64,000 nucleotides of DNA, from positions 1 to 64,000 of the forward strand of contig CAUQKV010000006.1 in assembly GCA_963518845.1 (NCBI GenBank), given 5' to 3'. This DNA is from JABCPE02 sp963518845. Its GTDB lineage: Bacteria > Bacteroidota > Bacteroidia > Flavobacteriales > Weeksellaceae. The notes beneath the pieces were generated by a model that ran no database searches, was not told where the DNA came from, and saw only the letters and a program-made list of their open reading frames with translations. The position numbers and the translations under genes were made by a program. Positions within the stretch are counted from its first letter, which is position 1, and every line of letters begins with the position of its first letter. This document shows positions 1 to 7,851 of this stretch, one piece after another.

Positions 1-124
1 TCCCAGCATTTTGTTTTTCAGAAATGCTGGTTTTCTGAGTGTCTGGGCTGGTGGCTATTGTTTTCTCTGTTCCATTACAAGAATGAAGCCAATACAAGAC
101 GAAAATAAAGAAAAACTTTTTCAT
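1..124 (-). CDS. Partial lipoprotein, N-terminus only
   Basis: This leftward reading frame starts with ATG at 124 and runs off the window edge after about 41 codons. The first residues read MKKFFFIFVLYWLHSC, a short hydrophobic signal ending in a lipobox-like LHSC. It is therefore probably a lipidated envelope protein whose mature part begins CNGTEK. It starts nine bases after the stop of the last tandem paralogue, so it looks like the next gene of the same transcription unit. No family can be assigned from so little sequence. The function is unknown. Confidence 0.6.
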   Translation of the reverse strand, partial: MKKFFFIFVLYWLHSCNGTEKTIATSPDTQKTSISEKQNAG

Positions 125-133
125 AAAAATAAT

Positions 134-586
134 TTATTCATAAATGCCTTTCTTTCCAAATTCCTTTGCGATGATTTGTAGTAAATCATACCAAACTTCC
201 CTGTCATGGTCGTTGCCGCTGGCGTTCATTTTTCTATAAGTCTTTTTATCAGTTTTGATGATAATGACCTCGTCTTGCCCATCAACAGCCTGTTCGCTGG
301 GACCATCTCTCAGTTTTTTGAATTTATCCAGATTTATTTTCTTTGTGAAAACCCTCCATTTATCAGGTGGATTTAGCAGTAAAATTTTCTTTGGGAGCTC
401 TGCTGGTTCTCCCATAACTTGTTTTGCTTCAAATTCTTTGTATAGAAAATTGATGGTATAATGGCTTGAATAAAGAGCCATTCCCCCAAATATATGGACT
501 TCTACCTGCTGTATTTTCTCCTGTCCGTGCAGGGAAATAGAAGCGAAAGCCAATGCAAAAAATAGTTTAAATAATAATTTTTTCAT
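134..586 (-). CDS. Secreted protein, tandem paralogue A (fourth in transcription order)
   Basis: A 150-residue protein of a family I do not recognise. A signal peptide (MKKLLFKLFFALAFASISLHG) is followed by a mature domain of about 128 residues. That domain opens with VEVHIFGGMALYS and ends with a conserved YRKMN, GNDHDRE, WYDLLQII block. It is the most divergent of the four tandem copies in the middle (about residues 45-75, with LYKEFEAKQVMGEPAEL and DKWRVF), while both ends are almost identical to its sisters. Its ATG overlaps the TGA of copy B. It probably acts in the periplasm or outside the cell, because it has neither a lipobox nor a visible type IX sorting domain. Confidence 0.75.
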   Translation of the reverse strand: MKKLLFKLFFALAFASISLHGQEKIQQVEVHIFGGMALYSSHYTINFLYKEFEAKQVMGEPAELPKKILLLNPPDKWRVFTKKINLDKFKKLRDGPSEQAVDGQDEVIIIKTDKKTYRKMNASGNDHDREVWYDLLQIIAKEFGKKGIYE

Positions 587-1023
587 ATTTTTTCAAATTC
601 CTCTGTGATGATTTGTAGTAAATCGTACCAAGTTTCCCTGTCATGGTCGTTGCCGTAAGCATTCATTTTTCTATAAGTCTTTTTATTAGTTTTGATGATA
701 ATGACCTTGTCATGCCCACCAAAAGCCTGTTCGCTGGGACCATCTCTCAGTTTTTTGAATTTATCCAGATTTATTTTTTTAGTGAAAGCTTCCCAGTTTT
801 TGGGCGTGTTTGGTAGCGAAATCTCCTTTGAGAGTTCTTCTTTTTGTCCCATTAGAGGTTTTGCGCTAAATTCTTTTTTTAGAGAATTGAGGGTGCATTG
901 TCTTGAATAAAGAGCCATTCCTCCAAATATATGGACTTCTACCTGCTGTATTTTCTCCTGTCCGTGCAGGGAAATAGAAGCGAAAGCCAATGCGAAAAAT
1001 AATTTAAATAATAATTTTTTCAT
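583..1023 (-). CDS. Secreted protein, tandem paralogue B (third in transcription order)
   Basis: A 146-residue sister of the neighbouring copies with the same signal peptide and the same VEVHIFGGMALYS opening. It differs after that opening, with RQCTLNSLKKEF in place of SHYTINSLKKEF. It is four residues shorter at the C-terminus because it ends at EEFEKI with a TGA that overlaps the ATG of the next copy. That overlap suggests translational coupling, whereas the other copies end in IYE or VYE and are separated by 8-9 bases. The function is unknown and no catalytic motif is obvious. Confidence 0.75.
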   Translation of the reverse strand: MKKLLFKLFFALAFASISLHGQEKIQQVEVHIFGGMALYSRQCTLNSLKKEFSAKPLMGQKEELSKEISLPNTPKNWEAFTKKINLDKFKKLRDGPSEQAFGGHDKVIIIKTNKKTYRKMNAYGNDHDRETWYDLLQIITEEFEKI

Positions 1024-1031
1024 AAAATAGT

Positions 1032-1484
1032 TTATTCATAAATACTTCTCTTCCCAAATTCCTTTGCGATGATTTGTAGTAAATTATACCAAACTTTCCT
1101 GTCATGGTCGTTGCCGCTGGTGTTCATTTTTCTATAAGTCTTTTTATTAGTTTTGATGATAATGACCTCGTCATGCCCATAAAAAGCCTGTTGGCTAGGA
1201 CCATCTCTCAGTTTTTTGAATTTGTTCAGATTTATTTTTTTAGTGAAAGCTTCCCAGTTCTTGGGCGTGTTTGGTAGCGAAATTTCCTTTGGGAGATCTT
1301 CGTTTTGTCCCATTAGAGGTTTTGCGCTAAATTCTTTTTTTAGAGAATTGATGGTGTAATGGCTTGAATAAAGAGCCATTCCTCCAAATATATGGACTTC
1401 CACCTGCTGTATTTTCTCCTGTCCGTGCAGGGAAATAGAAGTGAAAGCCAATGCAAAAAATAGTTTAAACAATAATTTTTTCAT
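1032..1484 (-). CDS. Secreted protein, tandem paralogue C (second in transcription order)
   Basis: A 150-residue member of the tandem family with a signal peptide (LFKLFFALAFTSISLHG) and mature domain. It differs from copy D at about nine of 150 positions, so the two arose by a recent duplication or were homogenised by gene conversion. It lies eight bases after copy D and nine bases before copy B in the same direction. I do not recognise the family. The mature part mixes beta-strand-like segments (VEVHIFGGMALYS, DEVIIIKTNKKTY) with a helical C-terminal end. Confidence 0.75.
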   Translation of the reverse strand: MKKLLFKLFFALAFTSISLHGQEKIQQVEVHIFGGMALYSSHYTINSLKKEFSAKPLMGQNEDLPKEISLPNTPKNWEAFTKKINLNKFKKLRDGPSQQAFYGHDEVIIIKTNKKTYRKMNTSGNDHDRKVWYNLLQIIAKEFGKRSIYE

Positions 1485-1492
1485 AAAATAGT

Positions 1493-1945
1493 TTATTCAT
1501 AAACGCTTTTTTTTCCAAATTCCTTTGCGATGATTTGTAGTAAATCATACCAAACTTTCCTGTCATGGTCGTTGCCGCTGGCGTTCATTTTTCTATAAGT
1601 CTTTTTATCAGTTTTGATGATAATGACCTCGTCCTGCCCATCAAAAGCCTGTTGGCTAGGACCATCTCTCAGTTTTTTGAATTTATCCAGATTTATTTTT
1701 TTAGTGAAAGCTTCCCAGTTCTTGGGCGTGTTTGGTAGCGAAATTTCCTTTGGGAGATCTTCGTTTTGTCCCATTAGAGGTTTTGCGCTAAATTCTTTTT
1801 TTAGAGAATTGATGGTGTAATGGCTTGAATAAAGAGCCATTCCTCCAAATATATGGACTTCCACCTGCTGTATTTTCTCCTGTCCGTGTAGGGAAATAGA
1901 AGCGAAAGCCAATGCGAAAAATAGTTTAAATAATAATTTTTTCAT
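1493..1945 (-). CDS. Secreted protein, tandem paralogue D (first in transcription order)
   Basis: The first copy transcribed in the four-gene array. It has a 22-residue signal peptide and a 150-residue total length. Its ATG overlaps the TGA of idi (ATGA), so the array is probably translated from the idi message. The mature protein shows the family blocks VEVHIFGGMALYS, NSLKKEF, FTKKINLDKFKKLRDGPSQQAF, DEVIIIKTDKKTYRKMN and WYDLLQIIAKEFGKK. I know of no functional link to isoprenoid synthesis, so the coupling may only supply expression. Confidence 0.75.
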   Translation of the reverse strand: MKKLLFKLFFALAFASISLHGQEKIQQVEVHIFGGMALYSSHYTINSLKKEFSAKPLMGQNEDLPKEISLPNTPKNWEAFTKKINLDKFKKLRDGPSQQAFDGQDEVIIIKTDKKTYRKMNASGNDHDRKVWYDLLQIIAKEFGKKSVYE

Positions 1946-2454
1946 GATAAATGCTGTTTGTATTCATTGAGTATTATTTTAAACCATTCTGTGAAATTTT
2001 CTGGTTTTTCTTTCATTTCTCTATCCAAATCCTCTGTGGAAATGTAGCGTACTTCCGAAACTTCCTCTGAATTTAAGCTGAAATCACCTTCAAAAAATCC
2101 CGTGAAAACATAGTCCAGCTCATGCTCCCAAAGCCCTTGCCCTACATCAGCTTTATAGATAAAATGGAATTTTTCTTCTATGTCAGCAGAAATCCCAAGT
2201 TCTTCCTGCATACGCCTCAGAGCGGCTTCTTTATAGGATTCTCCCTCGCGTGGATGGGAGCAGACTGCATTAGTCCATAGATTGGGCGAATGGTATTTAG
2301 AACCGGCTCTTCTTTGCAGGAGTATTTCTCCTTTATTATTAAATAAGAAAATAGAAAAAGCACGATGCAGAACTCCCTTTTCGTGGGCTTCCTGCTTGTT
2401 CATTACGCCTAAAAATTCATCATTTGGATTGATTAAAACTACTTTTTCTTCCAT
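1942..2454 (-). CDS. idi: Isopentenyl-diphosphate delta-isomerase, type 1
   Basis: Interconverts isopentenyl and dimethylallyl diphosphate in the cytoplasm, feeding isoprenoid synthesis. It is a Nudix-fold type 1 enzyme. WTNAVCSHPREGE carries the expected active-site cysteine, the degenerate Nudix box runs from GESYKEA to MQEELGI, and EHELDYVF carries the catalytic glutamate. I chose the start MEEKVVLINPNDE (170 residues). The in-frame upstream ATG at 2481 lies at the edge of a TAAATTTG promoter box, and family members begin near this point. It leads the transcription unit containing the four secreted paralogues. Confidence 0.92.
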   Translation of the reverse strand: MEEKVVLINPNDEFLGVMNKQEAHEKGVLHRAFSIFLFNNKGEILLQRRAGSKYHSPNLWTNAVCSHPREGESYKEAALRRMQEELGISADIEEKFHFIYKADVGQGLWEHELDYVFTGFFEGDFSLNSEEVSEVRYISTEDLDREMKEKPENFTEWFKIILNEYKQHLS

Positions 2455-2469
2455 TTGTTCAATAAGGGA

Positions 2470-2477
2470 CAAATTTA
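2470..2477 (-). promoter_or_regulatory. Promoter -7 box of idi
   Basis: TAAATTTG on the minus strand fits the Bacteroidota -7 consensus TAnnTTTG. It leaves a leader of about 10-15 bases before the chosen idi start. No clear -33 TTTG was found at ideal spacing. Confidence 0.5.
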
Positions 2478-2524
2478 GCAATTTATTTTAGTCTTGAAAT
2501 ATCAAATATTTAAAATCAAATTTA

Positions 2525-2532
2525 TATCTTTG
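2525..2532 (+). promoter_or_regulatory. Promoter -7 box of serA
   Basis: TATCTTTG matches TAnnTTTG and stands 39 bases before the serA ATG. It is divergent from the idi promoter in the same intergenic space. Confidence 0.5.
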
Positions 2533-2571
2533 TGGGATAACTATTATTAGAAATTTATTAAAAATATTATT

Positions 2572-3522
2572 ATGAAAGTATTAGCAAATGACGGCTTAGA
2601 CCAATCTGGAATTGATGGTTTGCAAAAAGCAGGTTTTGAGGTGATTACAACCAAAGTTCCACAGGAAGAATTGATAAACTATATCAATGAAAACCAAGTG
2701 AGAACGCTTCTAGTGCGCAGTGCAACCAAAGTAAGAAAGGATATCATAGATGCTTGTCCATCTCTGAAAATCATCGGTAGAGGTGGTGTAGGAATGGATA
2801 ATATAGATGTGGAATATGCACGAGAAAAAGGTATCAATGTAATTAATACACCTGCGGCTTCATCAGCATCTGTGGCAGAATTGGTTTTTGCTCATTTGTT
2901 TTCAGGATGTAGATTTTTAACAGATTCTAACCGAAAAATGCCAGTAGAAGGAGATTCTAAATTCGCAGAGCTTAAAAAAGCTTATACAAAAGGTGTGGAG
3001 CTGAGAGGGAAAACTATCGGTATCATTGGTTTTGGTAGAATTGGTCAGGAAGTTGCTAAAATGGCTTTAGGTCTAGGAATGAGAGTTTTAGCGGTGGATA
3101 ATTTTGCTGAAAAAGTAAATTTAAAAGTAGAATTTTTCAATGGACAATCAGTGGATTTTGAAATCAAAACACAGTCTAAAGAAGAAGTTCTAAAAGAAGC
3201 AGATTTCGTTACGCTTCATGTTCCAGCTCAAAAAGAATTTGTTATTGGGCAGAAGGAATTTGATTTAATGAAAAATGGAGCTGCACTTGTGAACTGTGCG
3301 AGAGGTGGAGTAGTAGATGAAGAAGCACTTCTAAAAGCTTTGGATAGCGGTAAATTAGCTTTTGCAGGGCTGGATGTATTCATTAATGAGCCTACACCTG
3401 CTAAGAGTGTTCTGTCTCACCCGAAAATTTCATTAACTCCTCATACAGGAGCTTCTACTAATGAAGCGCAGGATAGAATCGGTATTTCACTAGCAGAACA
3501 GATTATATCAATTTTAAAATAA
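2572..3522 (+). CDS. serA: D-3-phosphoglycerate dehydrogenase (short form)
   Basis: Catalyses NAD-dependent oxidation of 3-phosphoglycerate to phosphohydroxypyruvate, the first step of serine synthesis. The 316-residue protein has the D-2-hydroxyacid dehydrogenase layout. The substrate domain contains GRGGVGMDNID, the Rossmann domain contains GKTIGIIGFGRIGQ (about 143-156), and the catalytic arginine, glutamate and histidine sit in NCARGGVVDE, INEPTP and TPHTGAST. It ends just after the catalytic core, without the C-terminal ACT domain of long SerA proteins, so feedback inhibition by serine is unlikely. serC is not adjacent, and another hydroxyacid substrate cannot be fully excluded. Confidence 0.85.
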   Translation: MKVLANDGLDQSGIDGLQKAGFEVITTKVPQEELINYINENQVRTLLVRSATKVRKDIIDACPSLKIIGRGGVGMDNIDVEYAREKGINVINTPAASSASVAELVFAHLFSGCRFLTDSNRKMPVEGDSKFAELKKAYTKGVELRGKTIGIIGFGRIGQEVAKMALGLGMRVLAVDNFAEKVNLKVEFFNGQSVDFEIKTQSKEEVLKEADFVTLHVPAQKEFVIGQKEFDLMKNGAALVNCARGGVVDEEALLKALDSGKLAFAGLDVFINEPTPAKSVLSHPKISLTPHTGASTNEAQDRIGISLAEQIISILK

Positions 3523-3546
3523 AAATATAAGTGCAATACTATCAGG

Positions 3547-3572
3547 GTCTTATCATTTTTGATAAGACTTTT
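3547..3572 (+). terminator. Rho-independent terminator after serA
   Basis: A nine-base perfect stem (GTCTTATCA / TGATAAGAC) with a TTTT loop is followed by TTTTGTTG, 25 bases after the serA stop. Confidence 0.8.
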
Positions 3573-3598
3573 GTTGTTTATAAATGAATTTAATTTTG

Positions 3599-3606
3599 TA
3601 ACTTTG
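3599..3606 (+). promoter_or_regulatory. Promoter -7 box of the starch-synthase-like operon
   Basis: TAACTTTG matches TAnnTTTG. A TTG lies about 22 bases upstream. It follows the serA terminator directly and precedes the first gene of the run ending in glmS. Confidence 0.55.
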
Positions 3607-3622
3607 CAGAACGAATTGACTT

Positions 3623-4417
3623 ATGTCAATAGAATTAAGCAGTATGTCAAATCAAAAAATTCTATATGTCACTACGGAGATGTTTCCTTATCAGGAGGGA
3701 ACAAATATGGCTTCGGAAGTGAATAAGATGGCTCTAAAAATGCATCAGGAGGGAAATGATGTGAGGGTTTTTATGCCGAGGTTTGGACTGATTAGTGAGA
3801 GAAAATATCAGTTGCATGAGGTAATCCGTCTTTCAGGAATGAATATTATTATAAATGATTTGGATCAGCCTTTGATAGTAAAAGTGGCATCTTTACCAGG
3901 GGAAAGGTTACAGGTGTATTTTATAGATAATGATGAGTATTTCAAGAGAAAATCTTACTATGCAGATGAGGAAGGGAAGCCTTTCGAGGACAATGATGAG
4001 AGAGCTATATTCTTTACAAGAGGAGTGATAGAAACTATCAAAAAGCTGAATTGGGTGCCAGATGTGATACATCTTAGTGGGTGGATGTCTTCTTTTGTAG
4101 CGATATATTTGAAGAATTTCTATAAATCAGATACATATTTTCAAGATACTAAACTTGTTTTGTCAGTATACAATGAGAAAAATTTTAGTTTAGGAAAGGA
4201 AATAGAAGAGAAGTTGAAATTCGATGGAATAAGTAATCTGAAAGCTATTGAAAACCTTACAATACAAGATTTTCTTGTTGAAGGGATGGATTTAGTAGAC
4301 TTGATTGTAAAAGGAGATAAAAAACTAAATAAGGTATTAGAAGAAGGCTTTAAGAATACAAAAACGCCTAAAATAGAAGGAATTAATGAAGAGGAGATAT
4401 CGGGAATTTATAAATAA
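3623..4417 (+). CDS. Starch/glycogen synthase N-terminal domain protein (GT5-like)
   Basis: Resembles only the N-terminal Rossmann half of GT5 glycogen synthases. It opens with KILYVTTEMFPYQEGTNMA, the region that binds ADP-glucose in full enzymes, followed by NDVRVFMPRFG and DVIHLSGWMSSF. At 264 residues it lacks the C-terminal GT1 domain, so it cannot form the usual two-domain active site alone. The downstream neighbours are a DUF4270 lipoprotein and glmS, all co-directional with gaps of 13-14 bases. A role in cell envelope sugar metabolism is inferred from context only. The start could also be MSNQKILY at 3644, where family similarity begins. Confidence 0.7.
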   Translation: MSIELSSMSNQKILYVTTEMFPYQEGTNMASEVNKMALKMHQEGNDVRVFMPRFGLISERKYQLHEVIRLSGMNIIINDLDQPLIVKVASLPGERLQVYFIDNDEYFKRKSYYADEEGKPFEDNDERAIFFTRGVIETIKKLNWVPDVIHLSGWMSSFVAIYLKNFYKSDTYFQDTKLVLSVYNEKNFSLGKEIEEKLKFDGISNLKAIENLTIQDFLVEGMDLVDLIVKGDKKLNKVLEEGFKNTKTPKIEGINEEEISGIYK

Positions 4418-4430
4418 AACTAAGAAATAG

Positions 4431-5894
4431 ATGAGTAAAATAAAGTCAATATTATCAGTTTTTCTTTTTGGAGGTTTGATGGTCAGCTGTAATTCTGATT
4501 CTGATGACTTAGGGAAAAATCTTTTTGATGGTAATTCAGTTACTGGAAATCAGGTTTCTTATGATTTGGTAACCTACAATATAAATAATGGGGATGTTGT
4601 AAGAGCTGATTCCTATGCTTTGCAAAGAGCTACATTGGGGGCTTTTACTGAAGGGCAGTTTGGTACACAGAAGTCGGCATATGTTACTCAAGTGAGATTG
4701 TCTAAATATGCTCCTGATTTTGGAACTAGTCCAGTGGTGGATTCTGTGGTTTTAGAAATTAAACCTCAGTATGATGCTACAACCAAAACGGTTACTACAA
4801 CAAATGTAACCCATGAAGGACAGGCTGCAAAACAGACATTGACAAAATACGAAGTTGTTAAATATGGAAATCCAGCAGTTACAATGAATATTGATGTTCA
4901 TGAAATTGCTACGGATTTGGGGGCTGTTGGGACGGAAAAATTGTCAAATAGCCCAGTTGCTACAAGTGGACTTCCGTTAGGAACTAAGGTGTTTTCAGGG
5001 AATGTTTATGCTGTTAGTATAAATAAAACTTCTGATAATACAGCCCTTTTGACAAAGGATATAGGGTTAAGAATTCAATTAGATAAAAATTATTTTAGAG
5101 ATAAAATAGCTAATAAAAGTGGAGCTACAGAGTTGAGCAATGAGAGTAATTTTATCAATTATTTTAAAGGACTTAAAATTTCAGTTCGAGAAAATGATGG
5201 TTACTTGATAAACTTTGCTCCTAATGAAGTGACAATGACCATGTATTATAAATCTGGAGGAAAATCAAATACTTTTAGTTTTGATTTGGGTTCTTCTAAT
5301 GTTCATTTTAGCCATATATCTTATAATAGAAGTTCTACATTTAATACTGTGATGGCTAATATCAATAGTACTAATGGGGATCCTCTGCTATATATGCAAG
5401 GGATGGGGGGTCCTGGAGTTGGAATAAAACTGAATGGAGCAGGTATTAGCGATTTGAAAAGACTTTACAATGAGCGTGGAGCAGCGATACTTTCAGCAAA
5501 AGTAAGATTATATACAGATACCAATACATGGAATAATTCTTATACTAAACCAGTTGGTTTCTTAGTAAGAAAACAAGGAGAAACTGATTTTATTACAGAT
5601 CTAAAAACCATGTTGGGCAATAGTAATTATAGTTTAGTAAAAGCTTATTCTACTAATAGTAACCCTTCTTACTATGATATTGATATTACAAAAACCATCA
5701 AAGATATTGTAGAAAAAGAAGTAGAGGCTAAAGACTTGATTGTCAATATTGGAGAGTATCTTACTTCAAATGGAAATTTGGTAAGTGAAAATTATAATAA
5801 TAATGTTAGCACACCTTACAGAGCTGTGTTTGTAGGGACAAATACTACAAATAATAATAGACCAAAACTAATGGTAACATATGTTACTAAATAA
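4431..5894 (+). CDS. DUF4270 lipoprotein
   Basis: A 487-residue exported protein whose signal sequence ends in a lipobox-like MVSC, giving a mature N-terminus CNSDSDD. The conserved opening (DLGKNLFDG, VTYNINNGDVVRADSYALQRATLGAF) and the closing RPKLMVTYVTK fit the Bacteroidota family DUF4270, which is mainly beta-stranded and of unknown function. The acidic residues after the cysteine resemble Bacteroidota lipoprotein export signals, so a surface location is possible. It sits between the starch-synthase-like gene and glmS, and I infer an envelope role from that. The stop lies 14 bases before glmS. Confidence 0.8.
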   Translation: MSKIKSILSVFLFGGLMVSCNSDSDDLGKNLFDGNSVTGNQVSYDLVTYNINNGDVVRADSYALQRATLGAFTEGQFGTQKSAYVTQVRLSKYAPDFGTSPVVDSVVLEIKPQYDATTKTVTTTNVTHEGQAAKQTLTKYEVVKYGNPAVTMNIDVHEIATDLGAVGTEKLSNSPVATSGLPLGTKVFSGNVYAVSINKTSDNTALLTKDIGLRIQLDKNYFRDKIANKSGATELSNESNFINYFKGLKISVRENDGYLINFAPNEVTMTMYYKSGGKSNTFSFDLGSSNVHFSHISYNRSSTFNTVMANINSTNGDPLLYMQGMGGPGVGIKLNGAGISDLKRLYNERGAAILSAKVRLYTDTNTWNNSYTKPVGFLVRKQGETDFITDLKTMLGNSNYSLVKAYSTNSNPSYYDIDITKTIKDIVEKEVEAKDLIVNIGEYLTSNGNLVSENYNNNVSTPYRAVFVGTNTTNNNRPKLMVTYVTK

Positions 5895-5908
5895 ATTTAG
5901 AACAAATT

Positions 5909-7759
5909 ATGTGTGGAATAGTAGGATATACAGGGCATAGATGTGCTTATGATATAGTAATCAATGGGCTCAAAAGATTAGAGTATCGAGGTTATGATAG
6001 TGCAGGGGTAATAGTAGAGGGACAAAATAATGACTTTGAACTTAAGAAAACGAAAGGAAAAGTAGCCGATTTGGTTAGTATTTCTAAAGACTTGGAAGGT
6101 TCTGCTCATGTGGGTATGGGACATACGCGATGGGCTACTCATGGGGTTCCTAGTGATAGAAACTCTCATCCACATTTGTCTAATAATGGTAAAATAGCAA
6201 TTATTCATAATGGAATTATAGAGAACTATGATACCATTAAGACTATGTTGATAGAGAAAGGATTTACTTTTGCTTCTGATACAGACACTGAAGTTTTAGT
6301 TAATCTGATTCAATATATAATGGACACACAGGAGGTAGATTTTCCTACTGCTGTGAGATATGCATTGAACGAAGTGTATGGTGCATATGCTATCACTGTG
6401 ATGCATAAAGACCATCCTGGACTATTGGTTGTAGGTCGTTTAGGTTCGCCTTTGGCTATAGGAATAGGAGAAGATGAGTATTTCGTTGCTTCTGATGCTT
6501 CACCTTTCGTTGAATTTACCAAAGAGGCTATCTATCTTGAAGATGGGCACATGGCAACGATTTCTTTAGAAAAAGGAGTAGAAATCAGAGCTATTGTGGA
6601 TAATTCAGTTGTTATTCCTGAAGTTCAAGAATTAAAATTAAGTCTGGAACAGATAGAGAAAGGTGGTTATGAGCATTTTATGCTTAAAGAAATTTTTGAA
6701 CAACCAAAATCTATCCATGATACCATGAGAGGTCGTCTATTGGTAGATGAGGGAATTATAAAGATGGCTGGGATTTGGGATTATTTGGATAAATTTACCA
6801 AAGCAGAAAGAATTATTATTGTAGCTTGCGGAACTTCTTGGCATGCGGGATTGATAGGAGAATATCTTATAGAAGAATTTGCTAGAATCCCAGTAGAAGT
6901 GGAGTATGCTTCTGAATTTAGATACAGAAATCCCATTATTACTAATAAGGATATAGTTATTGCGATTTCTCAGTCAGGTGAGACAGCAGATACGATGGCA
7001 GCTATTAAATTAGCAAAAGAAAGAGGAGCGTTTATTTTTGGAATTTGTAATGTTGTAGATTCTTCTATTTCTAGATTCTCGGATGCAGGAGCATATACAC
7101 ATGCTGGGCCAGAGATAGGAGTAGCATCTACAAAGGCTTTTACAGCTCAATTAACAATATTATCTTTGCTGGCACTTAAGTTAGGAAAACATAATGGAAA
7201 TCTTAGCAATGTGGATTTCATGAGTCTGATAACAGAACTAGATGCTATTCCTAAAAAGATAGAAGATGTACTAGAATCTACTCATGATTATGTTAAAAAA
7301 ATAGCGAAAGATTTTGTAAATGCTTCAAATTTCTTATATTTGGGGCGTGGTTATAATTTCCCTGCTGCATTAGAAGGAGCATTAAAGTTGAAAGAAATCT
7401 CTTATATCCATGCAGAAGGCTATCCAGCGGCAGAAATGAAGCATGGACCTATTGCTTTGATTGATGAAAATATGCCAATAGTAATCATTGCTCCAAGAAA
7501 AGGTCATTATGATAAAATTGTAAGTAATGTACAGGAGATTAAAGCGCGAAAAGGGAAAGTGATTTCTATTGTTAATAAAGGAGATGAGCAGGTTTCGGCA
7601 ATGTCTGATTATGTGATAGAAATACCAGAAACATCAGAATGTTTCTCTCCAATAGTGGCATCTATACCATTACAGATATTGGCCTATTATATAGCTGTTT
7701 ATAGGGGAGTGAATGTAGACCAGCCAAGAAACTTGGCAAAATCTGTGACAGTGGAATAA
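5909..7759 (+). CDS. glmS: Glutamine-fructose-6-phosphate aminotransferase (isomerizing)
   Basis: Makes glucosamine-6-phosphate from fructose-6-phosphate and glutamine, the entry step to UDP-GlcNAc for peptidoglycan, LPS and the surface polysaccharide encoded later in this window. The N-terminal amidotransferase domain starts MCGIVGY with the catalytic Cys2 and contains HTRWATHG. Two SIS sugar-isomerase domains follow, with CGTSWHAG and SQSGETADT in the first. The C-terminal end (QPRNLAKSVTVE) is the typical conserved one. The length of 616 residues is normal for the family. No glmS ribozyme-like leader is present, since only 14 bases separate it from the previous gene. Confidence 0.96.
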   Translation: MCGIVGYTGHRCAYDIVINGLKRLEYRGYDSAGVIVEGQNNDFELKKTKGKVADLVSISKDLEGSAHVGMGHTRWATHGVPSDRNSHPHLSNNGKIAIIHNGIIENYDTIKTMLIEKGFTFASDTDTEVLVNLIQYIMDTQEVDFPTAVRYALNEVYGAYAITVMHKDHPGLLVVGRLGSPLAIGIGEDEYFVASDASPFVEFTKEAIYLEDGHMATISLEKGVEIRAIVDNSVVIPEVQELKLSLEQIEKGGYEHFMLKEIFEQPKSIHDTMRGRLLVDEGIIKMAGIWDYLDKFTKAERIIIVACGTSWHAGLIGEYLIEEFARIPVEVEYASEFRYRNPIITNKDIVIAISQSGETADTMAAIKLAKERGAFIFGICNVVDSSISRFSDAGAYTHAGPEIGVASTKAFTAQLTILSLLALKLGKHNGNLSNVDFMSLITELDAIPKKIEDVLESTHDYVKKIAKDFVNASNFLYLGRGYNFPAALEGALKLKEISYIHAEGYPAAEMKHGPIALIDENMPIVIIAPRKGHYDKIVSNVQEIKARKGKVISIVNKGDEQVSAMSDYVIEIPETSECFSPIVASIPLQILAYYIAVYRGVNVDQPRNLAKSVTVE

Positions 7760-7851
7760 AAAAAAATATGATGGTAGGAAAATAATTTTTAAAAAAAAAT
7801 CGTTATCCTTTTTGAAAAATAAATAAATTATAAAAAAATAGATTTAATATA

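Noticed and set aside
255..1820. Antisense reading frames starting MMIMT, repeated in several tandem copies
   Set aside because: They repeat only because the sense genes are duplicated, and they have no promoter or family support of their own.
134..1945. A CRISPR array or short-repeat element
   Set aside because: The repeat units are whole coding genes of about 460 bases, not short repeats with spacers.
5895..5908. A glmS ribozyme or riboswitch
   Set aside because: Only 14 bases lie between the previous gene and glmS, too few for such an RNA.
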